A DNA stretch of 54,243 nt from assembly GCA_902386135.1 (NCBI GenBank), contig CABMIB010000107.1, forward strand, positions 1 through 54,243, given 5' to 3'. Within the stretch, counting starts at the first letter, position 1. Each line of letters starts with the position of its first letter. Below are positions 24,892 to 34,007 of this stretch, piece after piece. The position numbers and the translations under genes are program-made. The notes under the pieces were generated by a model. The model had not been told where the DNA came from and did not search any database. It saw only the letters and a program-made list of their open reading frames with translations. Source of the stretch: an uncultured archaeon. Its GTDB lineage: Archaea; Halobacteriota; Methanosarcinia; Methanosarcinales; Methanoperedenaceae.

Positions 24892-25568
24892 TAGCCGTTG
24901 TGCTTTTCTACGGCTTCGCTGAGTGTCAGTTCCCCCTTTGCTACCGCCTTGGCAAGCAGCCGCGGGATTGTTGAGCGCCCGTTCGAATATTCCCTGCTGT
25001 GCTCCTGTATCACCCTCACCTCACCCTGTGAAGGCTCAATGAACTGTTTTCCCACGCATTTGCCCGGGATCTTTGCAATGTTGATAGCGGCGATTATATC
25101 TGATACTACCTGGCCGTGCACACCTTTTCCGAGGCGGGGAGTTGTGCCGGTCTCATCGACCATCTCCACCCGCAACCCCATGTCAAGGATGTCATTAACA
25201 AGCCTGGAACGGACAAGTCTTGCTCCGTGCCCTATCCTTACAAGGATGTCTTTATCCTTATATTCCCGCATGATCTGCTTTATCAGGGGGCAGACCTCGC
25301 CAACAGATACATGGTGAACCGAAAGTGCCTTGTTTTCCCCCAGCACAGCCATACCCGGATATTTCCCGGGGTCGATCCCTATTATTATCCTGTCAAAACT
25401 CTCTTTATGGAGCAAAGAGCAGGCTTTATCGATCGTTGATTGAGGTTTATCCGCGATGATCACCCTCTCGCGATTGAAATTAATGTTTGTGGATTCATTT
25501 TCAGTTGTAATGACCACACCCACCTGGGCAGGCACCGACTGGGAGGGAGTAAGGACCAGTAAATTCAA
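24888..25568 (-). CDS. RNase H-like fold protein (YqgF/RuvC-like), N-terminus uncertain
   Basis: The core has IIIGIDPGKYPGMAVLG, the first strand pair of an RNase H/resolvase-like fold. VRIGHGARLVRSRLVNDIL, VEMVDETGTT and a C-terminal helical part follow. Annotated from TTG 25568 it has 226 aa. The frame continues upstream as convincing protein, IALVTDDFPVYHSIIEEARS then RK, for 22 codons to ATA 25634, with AAAGG about 9 nt before it and a stop at about 25648. No ATG/GTG/TTG exists there. Either a non-canonical ATA start or a sequence error hides the true start. A nuclease or nucleotide-related role is likely but unproven. Confidence 0.65.
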   Translation of the reverse strand: MNLLVLTPSQSVPAQVGVVITTENESTNINFNRERVIIADKPQSTIDKACSLLHKESFDRIIIGIDPGKYPGMAVLGENKALSVHHVSVGEVCPLIKQIMREYKDKDILVRIGHGARLVRSRLVNDILDMGLRVEMVDETGTTPRLGKGVHGQVVSDIIAAINIAKIPGKCVGKQFIEPSQGEVRVIQEHSREYSNGRSTIPRLLAKAVAKGELTLSEAVEKHNGY

Positions 25569-25720
25569 CTTGCGGGAACGGGCTTCTTCGATAATAGAAT
25601 GGTATACCGGGAAGTCGTCCGTAACTAAAGCTATCTGTTTGTTCCTTTAAAGCCCTCCGTTATAACGTCGTATGGGTTCAATTAATTATATATTACTATT
25701 CAGGGTATATTAACTCTTCT

Positions 25721-27055
25721 TTATTCTTCGTCGCTCTCAGTAATTAACCCCTTCCCTGGAATGAACCTGCCGCGCCCTCTTTTTGCGATAATCTCGCCAT
25801 CTTCAAAGACCACATCCCCTCTTGATATCGTTATTTTCGGGAATATGCCTTCCATGCCATTGTATGGCGTCCATCCCGCTTTGCTGTGCATCTTTTCTTT
25901 GCGGATTTCCTGCACATCGCCCGCGATTATCATATCAGCATCATACCCCGGTGCAAGCACTCCTTTCCTCAGGCCGAACCTGCTCGCAGGGTTCTTGCCC
26001 GTGACCTCAAGCAGCCGTTTCAGGGTAATGAGGTTGCGCCTGACAGCCATGAGCATAAGGGGCATTAATGTTTCAACGCCCGGCACTCCAGCAGGCGCGC
26101 TCCATATGTCGGTATCTTTCTCAGGCTCAAGATGCGGCGCATGGTCTGAGGCCACAATATCGATAGTCCCGTCGCTCAACCCCGCCCACAGGCTCTGCTG
26201 CGACTGGTAATCGCGCAAAGGAGGGTTCATTTTCCCGAGCGTCCCCAGGCGCTTCCAGTCTTTTGTGAAGAGGAAGAGATGGTGCGGCGCTACTTCGCAT
26301 GTTACGTTCCTGTTTTCAGCTTTTGCTTTTCTTATGATCTCAAGGCTCTCACCCGCGCTGATATGGCAGAAATGGAGTTTTGTATCCCCGCCAAGCTTTA
26401 TTGCCTTTTCCACCGCGATCCTTTCCGATAAGGTAGGGCGCGCTTTTGAATAATTTTCCGGATCAAGTTTTCCTTTTAAAACCCGAACCGACTGCTTTAT
26501 GGTTTCCTCATCCTCTGCATGTATGCACGCAGCCGCGCCAAGGCCTCCTATTACCCCGAGCGCCTCACCCAGCGTCCTGTCATTAACATTCAGGGAGCCG
26601 GTGGATTCAGCCATGAAAATTTCCCCGAACGCAGTGGCGCCGAGTTCCCAGAGATTTTTCAGGGATTTCAGGTTCTGCGTTACCCCGGCATTTATGCCGT
26701 AATCGATTATTGCTTTTTTTGCCTCTTTTTTCTTTCTTTTGAATGAGTCGGTGTCTATCGTCGGTGGAATAGTATTAGGATGGTCAATGACCGTGGTCAC
26801 GCCGCCAGCCGCTGCGGCGCAGGAGCCGGTGTACCAGTTCTCCTTCTTCGTCATGCCGGGATCGCGGAAGTGTACATGCACATCGATCGCTCCCGGAAGG
26901 ACGAGCGCGCCTTTTGCGTCGATTACCCGGTTGAACTCCTCAGTTCCTACTATTTTACCGATTTTTGAGATTCTCCCGTTATCTACGGCTATCTCAGCAG
27001 GCTGTATTACATCACCGATAAAGATCCTGGCGTTCTTGATTACGAGGTCTGGCAT
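25721..27055 (-). CDS. pyrC: Dihydroorotase
   Basis: Dihydroorotase closes carbamoyl-aspartate to dihydroorotate in pyrimidine synthesis. The 444-aa amidohydrolase has the metal motif DVHVHFRDPG and a downstream helix Lys region. HAEDEETIK, HFCHISAG (metal His) and the catalytic Asp in VASDHAPH are also present. The C-terminal ENGEIIAKRGRG-like strand is standard. It starts 3 nt after the P-type ATPase stop, in a minus-strand run carB - ATPase - pyrC. This puts two pyrimidine genes in one cluster around a transporter. Confidence 0.93.
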   Translation of the reverse strand: MPDLVIKNARIFIGDVIQPAEIAVDNGRISKIGKIVGTEEFNRVIDAKGALVLPGAIDVHVHFRDPGMTKKENWYTGSCAAAAGGVTTVIDHPNTIPPTIDTDSFKRKKKEAKKAIIDYGINAGVTQNLKSLKNLWELGATAFGEIFMAESTGSLNVNDRTLGEALGVIGGLGAAACIHAEDEETIKQSVRVLKGKLDPENYSKARPTLSERIAVEKAIKLGGDTKLHFCHISAGESLEIIRKAKAENRNVTCEVAPHHLFLFTKDWKRLGTLGKMNPPLRDYQSQQSLWAGLSDGTIDIVASDHAPHLEPEKDTDIWSAPAGVPGVETLMPLMLMAVRRNLITLKRLLEVTGKNPASRFGLRKGVLAPGYDADMIIAGDVQEIRKEKMHSKAGWTPYNGMEGIFPKITISRGDVVFEDGEIIAKRGRGRFIPGKGLITESDEE

Positions 27056-27058
27056 AGA

Positions 27059-29509
27059 TTATACTTTTCCTGAACTGAATATTTTTTTTATCTCCAGTAA
27101 ACCAATAATAAATACCATCACAAGTGCAACAAGTATTAAATGGACTAAGCTGACCGGAGCAAGGTTAAACCTATCATTCAAAAACGGGACATAAATCCCC
27201 AAGATAAGAAAGGTGATAGCTGCTACTGCCCAGAGGTTAATGACCCTGTTAGCAAATATTCCCAGAGAGAAAATGGACTCTTTATCAGATCGGGAAATAT
27301 AAGCAAGGGCGATATGACCGAAGATCCAGGCTGAAAAGGCGTAGGTCTGCGTCTCCCTGACACTTAGACCCTGGCTGCGGGCATAAAAGTACACTAAAAT
27401 AACCCCGGCGAACAGGAACGCTCCCCTGGTTAAAAGGTCTTTAATTACCCGGTTATTGATTATGTTCTCTTTCGGGTTGCGGGGCGGCCTGGAGTAAATA
27501 TTTTTTTCTTTTGCCTCAGCGACAAAACCTGCAGAGGCGGCTAGATCCATGAATAATTCCAGGAGGATTATCTGGATGGGTGCAAAAGGCATGGGCATAT
27601 CTAAAAGGACGGGCAGGAGGAAGATCAATACTAAAGCGGTTTTCACCGAGAGATAGTAATTAATTCCTTTTTGCAGGTTATCAAAAAACTTTCTGCCTTC
27701 GAAAATACCCCGGGCAATGGTTACATAGTTATCATCAGTCACGATAACTTCTGCTGCTTCCTTGGCAACATCTGTTCCCCTGAGCCCCATCGCTATGCCG
27801 ATATCTGCACCTTTCAGTGCCAGCGCATCATTGATCCCGTCCCCGGTCACAGCTACTATTTCCCCGTTCTTCTGTAATGCTTTGACAATCCGGTATTTGT
27901 GCTCCGGGGTTGCCCTGGCAAAAACGGAGGACTCTTTCACGGTTTTCTGCAATTCTTCATCAGTTAAATTATCCAGTTCTTCGCCTGTTAGCACTTTATC
28001 AGGAGTTGAGATACCGACCTCCCTGGCAATGAAACGGGCTGTCAAAGGATGGTCCCCGGTAACCATGATGGTCCTGATGCCTGCTCTCATTGCAGCAGCA
28101 ATCGTCTCCTTAACTCCCTTCCTGGGCGAGTCTTCAAAGCTTATAAGACCTGCGAACTCCATTCCCCGCTCAAGCTTATCAAAATCAAGATCCTTCTCCG
28201 CAGGCGTTAATTTTTTATAAGCGATTGCGATTACCCTTCTGCCTTTTTCTGTTTGTCCGGCCAGTGCGGCCTTTATATCTTCGCTGATATGGGAGCAGCT
28301 TCTAAAAATTTCCTCAGGCGCGCCGCTTAAAAACAGCTCGTAATCCGACTCATTTTTCCTTATAACAGCTTTTGTTTTCCTGCCGTTCCCAAAATCCCTT
28401 ACGCGAATCAGTCGGGGCAGCACCTTATCTATTTTCCACTCACCTGCTTTATTTTTGATCTCCCGCTCCAGGGGGGATAAAGAGAATTCTGTCAGGGAGC
28501 CAAGGGCTTTTCCAAGGATTTCTTTCTCTTTATTCTCAGGATAAAATGAAACGATTTTCATCCGGTTCTCAGTGATAGTCCCGGTTTTGTCGGTAACAAT
28601 GACCGTGGCATTGCCTAAGGTTTCGGCGGCTTTTATTCTTTTGACTAAAAAATTGTTTTTTGAAAGAGTATATGCGCCCAGCCCCAGCACCATCGTAATA
28701 ATGATCGGAAGTTCTTCGGGAATAGTAGCAAAAGAAAGGGACAGGCCGGTCAATATCATCGTCTTTATATCCTGCCCTTTTAAAATCCCTATAACCGGAA
28801 TAATAATTGAGAAAAACAGGGCTACAAAAACCAGTTTACCGGCCAGGGATTTCATAGCAAGCTGAAGCTGGGTTTTAGGCGGTTTGATATCCCTGGAAGC
28901 AGCGGCGATTTTACCAATCCTGGTATTCTTACCTGTGGCAAAAACCCGTGCCAGTCCTTCGCCAGAGAGAACTATCGTGCCAGCATAAATTTCATCGCCG
29001 GTATTTTTGTCCTGAGGAAAAGACTCACCGGTCAAGGCCGACTCGTCCGGTTGCATGCCTGCTGAGCGTTCTATTTTTGCATCAGCAGCAACCCTGGTCC
29101 CGGTAGTCAGTATCAAAATATCCCCGGGTACGACGTTCTCCGAGTCGATTTCTGTGACCTTCCCGTCCCTTAACACTTTTGTTTTTGGCGCAGCTATTTT
29201 TCCTAAAGAAGCAATTGCTTTTTTTGCCCGGAATTCGTTATAAACTTCGGCTAAAACCAATAATACGATCACTATAAAGATGGTAATAGCATCCTCAAGT
29301 TTTCCCCAGATGCTGTAGAAAAAGCCGACGACCAGTAAAAGAAGGATCATTGGCTCTGTAACTTCGTGTTTTGCGATGCCAAAGAAACTGACCCTCGCCG
29401 GTTTAAAGATTTGATTCTGCCCGAATTTTGAAAGCCTCTCCCGGGCTTCGCCTGAACTCAGGCCGCTGATATTTTCCGGCTCATCGTTAGCAGTCTGCGT
29501 GGTATTCAC
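27059..29509 (-). CDS. P-type cation-transporting ATPase (P2 type)
   Basis: This 816-aa ion pump has the A-domain TGES loop, M4 motif PEELP and the phosphorylation site DKTGTITENRMK. The N-domain, TGDHPLTA and the hinge TGDGINDALALKGADIGIAMG are also present, with about ten TMs. The overall layout is P2A-like (Ca2+ or related). PEELP instead of PEGLP leaves the ion open; Mn2+, Ca2+ or H+ are possible. Start GTG 29509 overlaps the carB 3' end by 23 nt, and no better start lies close downstream. It is inserted between carB and pyrC, an unusual placement for an ion pump. Confidence 0.88.
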   Translation of the reverse strand: MNTTQTANDEPENISGLSSGEARERLSKFGQNQIFKPARVSFFGIAKHEVTEPMILLLLVVGFFYSIWGKLEDAITIFIVIVLLVLAEVYNEFRAKKAIASLGKIAAPKTKVLRDGKVTEIDSENVVPGDILILTTGTRVAADAKIERSAGMQPDESALTGESFPQDKNTGDEIYAGTIVLSGEGLARVFATGKNTRIGKIAAASRDIKPPKTQLQLAMKSLAGKLVFVALFFSIIIPVIGILKGQDIKTMILTGLSLSFATIPEELPIIITMVLGLGAYTLSKNNFLVKRIKAAETLGNATVIVTDKTGTITENRMKIVSFYPENKEKEILGKALGSLTEFSLSPLEREIKNKAGEWKIDKVLPRLIRVRDFGNGRKTKAVIRKNESDYELFLSGAPEEIFRSCSHISEDIKAALAGQTEKGRRVIAIAYKKLTPAEKDLDFDKLERGMEFAGLISFEDSPRKGVKETIAAAMRAGIRTIMVTGDHPLTARFIAREVGISTPDKVLTGEELDNLTDEELQKTVKESSVFARATPEHKYRIVKALQKNGEIVAVTGDGINDALALKGADIGIAMGLRGTDVAKEAAEVIVTDDNYVTIARGIFEGRKFFDNLQKGINYYLSVKTALVLIFLLPVLLDMPMPFAPIQIILLELFMDLAASAGFVAEAKEKNIYSRPPRNPKENIINNRVIKDLLTRGAFLFAGVILVYFYARSQGLSVRETQTYAFSAWIFGHIALAYISRSDKESIFSLGIFANRVINLWAVAAITFLILGIYVPFLNDRFNLAPVSLVHLILVALVMVFIIGLLEIKKIFSSGKV

Positions 29510-32500
29510 CCATGGATTTGATAGTGATCCTGCCTTTTTTCATTGCCTCGATCGCATCGGCAGCAGCAAGCGCAGCCTGTATAGTAGTAATATACGGGAT
29601 GCAGAAATCCACGGCGGCGCGCCGTATCTGGAACCCGTCTTTTACTGTCTGCTTGCTTCTGGGAGTATTAATGATAAGGTCAACTTTTTTCTGGTGGATG
29701 AGGTCAACGATATTGGGTGCGCCTTCACTTACCTTTTTTATGACATCTATTTTAACCCCGTTCTTTGAAAGATATGCGGCAGTGCCGTTCGTACCTATAA
29801 GATGCAACCCGGCAGCCTGCATCTTTTTCGCCACGCCGACAATAAGGGTTTTGTCATCGTCGCGTATGGACATGAATACCGTGCCTGAGAGCGGAAGCGT
29901 ATTGTCAGCGCCCCATTCGGCCTTGAAGAACGCTCTCCCGAAATCGTAATCTATCCCCATGACCTCGCCTGTGCTTTTCATCTCAGGTCCAAGTACGGGG
30001 TCGGCTCCCGGGAGTTTATCAAAAGGCAGCAGTACCTCCTTAACAGATACATGCTTTGTGACAGGGTCGCCAGCATAGCCAAGTTCCTTCAGCGTATGCC
30101 CGACCATGACCCTGGCTGCGATCTTAGCCAGCGGAAGCCCGACAGCCTTGCTCACAAAGGGAATCGTGCGGCTTGACCTCGGATTTGCCTCAAGCACGTA
30201 CACTACGCCGTTCTTTGTCGCCATCTGGATGTTGATCACGCCGACTACGCGGAGCGCAAGTGCGATCTTTTTCACATAATCGCGAACGATAGCAAGTATC
30301 TCAGGCTTCAGCGACTGCGGAGGGATAACGCAGGCCGAATCGCCTGAATGTATCCCGGCCTCTTCGATGTGTTCCATTATCGCGCCGATAAGCACTTCCC
30401 TGCCGTCGCATATGGCATCTACATCGATTTCAGTAGCATTATCAAGGAAATCATCGATAAGCACAGGATGCTCGTTCGATACCCTGACAGCCTCTTTCAA
30501 ATATCGCTCAAGGTCCCGGTCATCGTACACTATCTCCATCGCACGCCCGCCGAGCACATATGAGGGGCGGACAAGTACAGGGTATCCTATCCTTTTTGCC
30601 TCGTTGAACGCTTCCTTGTAATTGGTGGCGCATCCTGCCTCAGGCTGGAGAATCCCCATTTTTTTCATCATGGCATTGAACCGTCCCCTGTCCTCGGCAA
30701 TGTCCATGTCATCGGGCGTAGTTCCCAGGATAACGGTATTCAGATCGGTCCGCCTGTCAAGTTCTTTTTTAAGCGGGATTGCCATGTTAACCGACGTCTG
30801 CCCGCCGAACTGAACCATCACGCCGTACGGACGCTCCTTGTCTATGACGTTCATGACATCTTCAAGCGTCAAAGGTTCGAAGAACAGTTTATCCGAGGTA
30901 TCGTAATCAGTTGAAACGGTCTCAGGGTTGTTGTTGATTATATGGGTCTCTATACCCTCTTCTCGCAGTGCCGTTACAGCATGCACCGTGCAGTAATCAA
31001 ACTCGATGCCCTGCCCGATGCGGATGGGGCCTGAACCGATGATAAGGACTTTCTTTCTTTTGCTGGGAGCGGCTTCGCAGTGGTCTTCGTATGTGGAATA
31101 ATAATAAGGGGTGGCAGCAGCGAATTCGGCGGCGCAGGTATCCACCATCTTGTAAGTAGGGATGATCCCGTGCTCTCGCCGCATGTCGTTTATTTCTTCA
31201 CACGTCTTTTTGCATAAAAACGCTATCCTTTCATCGCTTAATCCCATGCGCTTTGCTTTCCGGAGATTATCAGGAGACAGGTCATTCTTTATCGTATCCT
31301 CAATTTCTATGATATTCTGTATCTTCCGGATGAAGAAAGGATCGATATTAGTCAGCCTTGATATTTCATCGATTGCCATGCCGTTACGCAATGCCTGGTA
31401 TATGACGAACAACCGCTCGTGCGTGGGATGGCGCAGTATGTCCAGTATTTCTTCATTGCTCCATTCCCTGAACCCGAAGTACATGTCCACTTCAAGGGAG
31501 CGGACCGCTTTCTGCAATGCCTCTTCTATCGTGCGCCCGATAGCCATCACTTCGCCCGTGCTCTTCATCGCGGTCGTAAGATGCTTATCTGCCGTCACGA
31601 ATTTATCAAAAGGCCAGCGCGGGATTTTGACTACGGTATAGTCGATTGTGGGTTCAAAAGAGGCAGGCGTCTTTTTGGTTATATCATTCGTTATCTCATC
31701 AAGCGTCATGCCGATGGCAATCTTTGCAGTTACGCGCGCTATCGGATAACCTGTGGCTTTTGATGCAAGGGCAGAGGAGCGCGAGACCCTGGGATTCACC
31801 TCGACTATCCTTACTTCATCGTCCCGCACTGCGAACTGGATATTGCATCCTCCCTCGATGCCCAGTGCCCTTATTATTTTTATTGAAGAGCTGCGCAGCC
31901 TCTGATGGTCTGCATCGGACAGCGTCTGCGAGGGCGTCACTACAATGGACTCGCCTGTGTGGATGCCCATCGGGTCGATGTTCTCCATGTTGCATATAAC
32001 GATGCAGGTATCGTTCCTGTCGCGCATGACCTCGTACTCGAATTCTTTCCAGCCGATGATGCTCTCTTCTATCAGCACCTGGTGGATGCGGGAGCGCTCA
32101 AGCCCGCGCTCTGTGATCTCAAGGAGCTGTTCCCGTGTGTAGGCGATACCGCCGCCCGCGCCGCCGAGTGTATATGCGGGGCGGATAATGAGCGGGAGAC
32201 CGAGTTCCTCGATCAGGGCTTGCGCTTCGCCAAGTGAGTTCACTGCCTTTGAACGCGGGACTTTCTCGCCGATGCTAATCATTTTTTTCTTGAACAGGTC
32301 GCGGTCTTCGGAGTCTTTGATGGCCTGCAATGAAGTGCCAAGAAGCTTTACCCCGAATTTATCCAGTACGCCCATCTCTGCAAGCTCTGTCGTGATATTA
32401 AGCCCCGTCTGCCCGCCAAGACCGGCGATGATGCCGTCAGGTCTTTCCCGCTCGATGATCTTAGCAACGATCTCAGGCTCAAGGGGTTCGATATAGATGG

Positions 32501-32687
32501 AATCGGCCATATCGGTATCGGTCATTATGGTTGCAGGGTTGCTGTTGACAAGGACGACCTTTATACCCTCCTCGCGGAGGGAGCGGCATGCCTGGCTGCC
32601 TGAAAAGTCGAATTCTGCCGCCTGACCTATCATGATCGGGCCTGAACCTATCAGCAGGACTTTCTTGATATCGGGTCTTTTTCGCAT
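29487..32687 (-). CDS. carB: Carbamoyl-phosphate synthase large subunit
   Basis: CarB makes carbamoyl phosphate from bicarbonate, ammonia/glutamine nitrogen and two ATP, for pyrimidines and arginine. The 1066-aa product is full length. It has two homologous ATP-grasp halves, each with a KKVLIIGSGPI(R/M)IGQ-type start, FDKLP-type linkers, and the C-terminal MGS-like allosteric domain from about 930. GAGGT lies a few nt before ATG 32687. The small subunit carA is not in the window. The stop overlaps the downstream ATPase gene. Confidence 0.96.
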   Translation of the reverse strand: MRKRPDIKKVLLIGSGPIMIGQAAEFDFSGSQACRSLREEGIKVVLVNSNPATIMTDTDMADSIYIEPLEPEIVAKIIERERPDGIIAGLGGQTGLNITTELAEMGVLDKFGVKLLGTSLQAIKDSEDRDLFKKKMISIGEKVPRSKAVNSLGEAQALIEELGLPLIIRPAYTLGGAGGGIAYTREQLLEITERGLERSRIHQVLIEESIIGWKEFEYEVMRDRNDTCIVICNMENIDPMGIHTGESIVVTPSQTLSDADHQRLRSSSIKIIRALGIEGGCNIQFAVRDDEVRIVEVNPRVSRSSALASKATGYPIARVTAKIAIGMTLDEITNDITKKTPASFEPTIDYTVVKIPRWPFDKFVTADKHLTTAMKSTGEVMAIGRTIEEALQKAVRSLEVDMYFGFREWSNEEILDILRHPTHERLFVIYQALRNGMAIDEISRLTNIDPFFIRKIQNIIEIEDTIKNDLSPDNLRKAKRMGLSDERIAFLCKKTCEEINDMRREHGIIPTYKMVDTCAAEFAAATPYYYSTYEDHCEAAPSKRKKVLIIGSGPIRIGQGIEFDYCTVHAVTALREEGIETHIINNNPETVSTDYDTSDKLFFEPLTLEDVMNVIDKERPYGVMVQFGGQTSVNMAIPLKKELDRRTDLNTVILGTTPDDMDIAEDRGRFNAMMKKMGILQPEAGCATNYKEAFNEAKRIGYPVLVRPSYVLGGRAMEIVYDDRDLERYLKEAVRVSNEHPVLIDDFLDNATEIDVDAICDGREVLIGAIMEHIEEAGIHSGDSACVIPPQSLKPEILAIVRDYVKKIALALRVVGVINIQMATKNGVVYVLEANPRSSRTIPFVSKAVGLPLAKIAARVMVGHTLKELGYAGDPVTKHVSVKEVLLPFDKLPGADPVLGPEMKSTGEVMGIDYDFGRAFFKAEWGADNTLPLSGTVFMSIRDDDKTLIVGVAKKMQAAGLHLIGTNGTAAYLSKNGVKIDVIKKVSEGAPNIVDLIHQKKVDLIINTPRSKQTVKDGFQIRRAAVDFCIPYITTIQAALAAADAIEAMKKGRITIKSMGEYHADC

Positions 32688-32946
32688 CTTACCTCAAGTC
32701 TCTAATTTTTAGCCCTAAATGTCAGGACAGGTTATTAATTCTATCCATTATTTAAAAAGAGCCTGGGGAAGAATTGGCAGAACTACTTTGCATGGTTCTG
32801 TCAAGTCTGCGGTTGTTCGAAGGGCTGTAAAAACAGGATATCCGGGACATTCGCCGGACTAAATATAGTATAAAGCGCAGGCATCCGGCGCTGCGCTCAA
32901 ATTATTAATTAGCAGGAACAATTTGATGAATATTGGGGCTACGAAC

Positions 32947-33369
32947 TTATCTTTCCGCTTTTGCAATCTCATTGAAGATATTTCCCATACATGTTTTGCA
33001 AGTCCTTGCATGTTCCACGATATCGGCTGCGGATATTATTCCCACTGTTTTTTCATCCTCCACTACAGGGATTCTTCTATATCCCATCTCACCCATGATC
33101 TTTGTAACATCCTCCATCTCCATATCAGGGCTGGCTGTAACAGGACTCTCTGTCATGAATTCGCTCACCCGGGTTTTGGAGGGGTCCTTTCCTGCTGCTA
33201 CTACCTTTGTAGCTATCTGCCTGTCAGTAACTATGCCCTTCAGGCGTCCGTTCTCCTCGACAAGTACAGTCCCTATATTCTCCTTTCTCATCTTTTCAGC
33301 AACTTCTTTTGCCGTCGCGGAAGCCTTAACCGTGACCGGGTCTTTAGTCATTTTCTCACTAACTTTCAT
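32947..33369 (-). CDS. Tandem CBS-domain protein with C-terminal CxxC
   Basis: This 140-aa protein has two CBS motifs, about residues 7-58 (MTKDPVTVKASATAKEV ... LKGIVTDRQI) and 70-122 (MTESPVTASPDMEMEDV ... VGIISAADIV). Such a Bateman module normally binds adenine nucleotides. The tail CKTCMGNIFNE adds a CxxC pair that could bind a metal or respond to redox state. No effector domain is fused, so it would act on a partner protein. The gap 32688-32946 upstream of carB holds no gene. Confidence 0.82.
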   Translation of the reverse strand: MKVSEKMTKDPVTVKASATAKEVAEKMRKENIGTVLVEENGRLKGIVTDRQIATKVVAAGKDPSKTRVSEFMTESPVTASPDMEMEDVTKIMGEMGYRRIPVVEDEKTVGIISAADIVEHARTCKTCMGNIFNEIAKAER

Positions 33370-33454
33370 ACAATCACTCCCTTATACAAAAATGGATTGA
33401 TTGAAACATATAGGTTTCGGGCAGGAAGAGTAACAGGATAACCGGGCGCACATC

Positions 33455-33555
33455 AATATTTATAGTAGTGCAGACTGATATTAATACGGGGTGAGGAGCA
33501 GATATTATTAAAAAGGTTCCAGCCATATAAACCAGAGGCAGGAATCAGAGCGGAG
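33455..33555 (+). promoter_or_regulatory. archease-rtcB promoter and Shine-Dalgarno site
   Basis: AATATTTATAG (33455-33465) is a likely TATA box, predicting a leader of about 70 nt. GGAG at 33552-33555 lies 5 nt before ATG 33561. A second AT-rich stretch (ATTATTAAAAAG, near 33504) is a weaker alternative. Confidence 0.4.
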
Positions 33556-33560
33556 AATAT

Positions 33561-33986
33561 ATGCCATATAGATATCTTGAGGACATTGCAACAGCAGACG
33601 CAGCATTTGAAGTTGAGGGAAAGACACTGGAAGAACTCTTCAGGGATGCTGCAATCGCTACTTTTGAAGTAATGGCGGATACAGGGACTGTTAAGCCTGA
33701 GGTAACAAGGGAAATAGAACTGGAAAACGAGGATGTGGATAATTTGCTTTTTGACTGGCTCTCGGAACTTGTTTACCTGAAGGATGCGGAAAGCCTCATT
33801 TTCAGCAGGTTTGATGTGAACATCAGAAAAAATGATGCCTACAAGTTAAAGGCAACAGTGTCAGGTGAGCCGATAAATCAGAGAGAACACAGCCTGAGGT
33901 CTGACGTGAAGGCTGTTACGTATCATATGTTCGAGGTCAAGAAAACAGGCGAGAACTGGACTGCCAGGGTCGTCCTGGATATATAA
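33561..33986 (+). CDS. Archease
   Basis: Archease activates the RNA ligase RtcB by promoting its guanylylation. The 141-aa product has the conserved MPYRYLEDIATADAAFEVEG start, an internal VDNLLFDWLSELVYL segment and SLRSDVKAVTYHMFEV. Acidic residues (ED, D near the C-terminal VVLDI) match the metal-binding site. Length fits the family exactly. It is 21 nt upstream of rtcB on the same strand, the classic functional pair. Confidence 0.95.
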   Translation: MPYRYLEDIATADAAFEVEGKTLEELFRDAAIATFEVMADTGTVKPEVTREIELENEDVDNLLFDWLSELVYLKDAESLIFSRFDVNIRKNDAYKLKATVSGEPINQREHSLRSDVKAVTYHMFEVKKTGENWTARVVLDI

Positions 33987-34007
33987 TACACATACAGGGG
34001 GGTTAGC

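Noticed and set aside
33390-33420. Second 'gattgaaac' string as a CRISPR remnant
   Set aside because: It is a single 9-bp word without repeat context, expected by chance in a sequence of this size.
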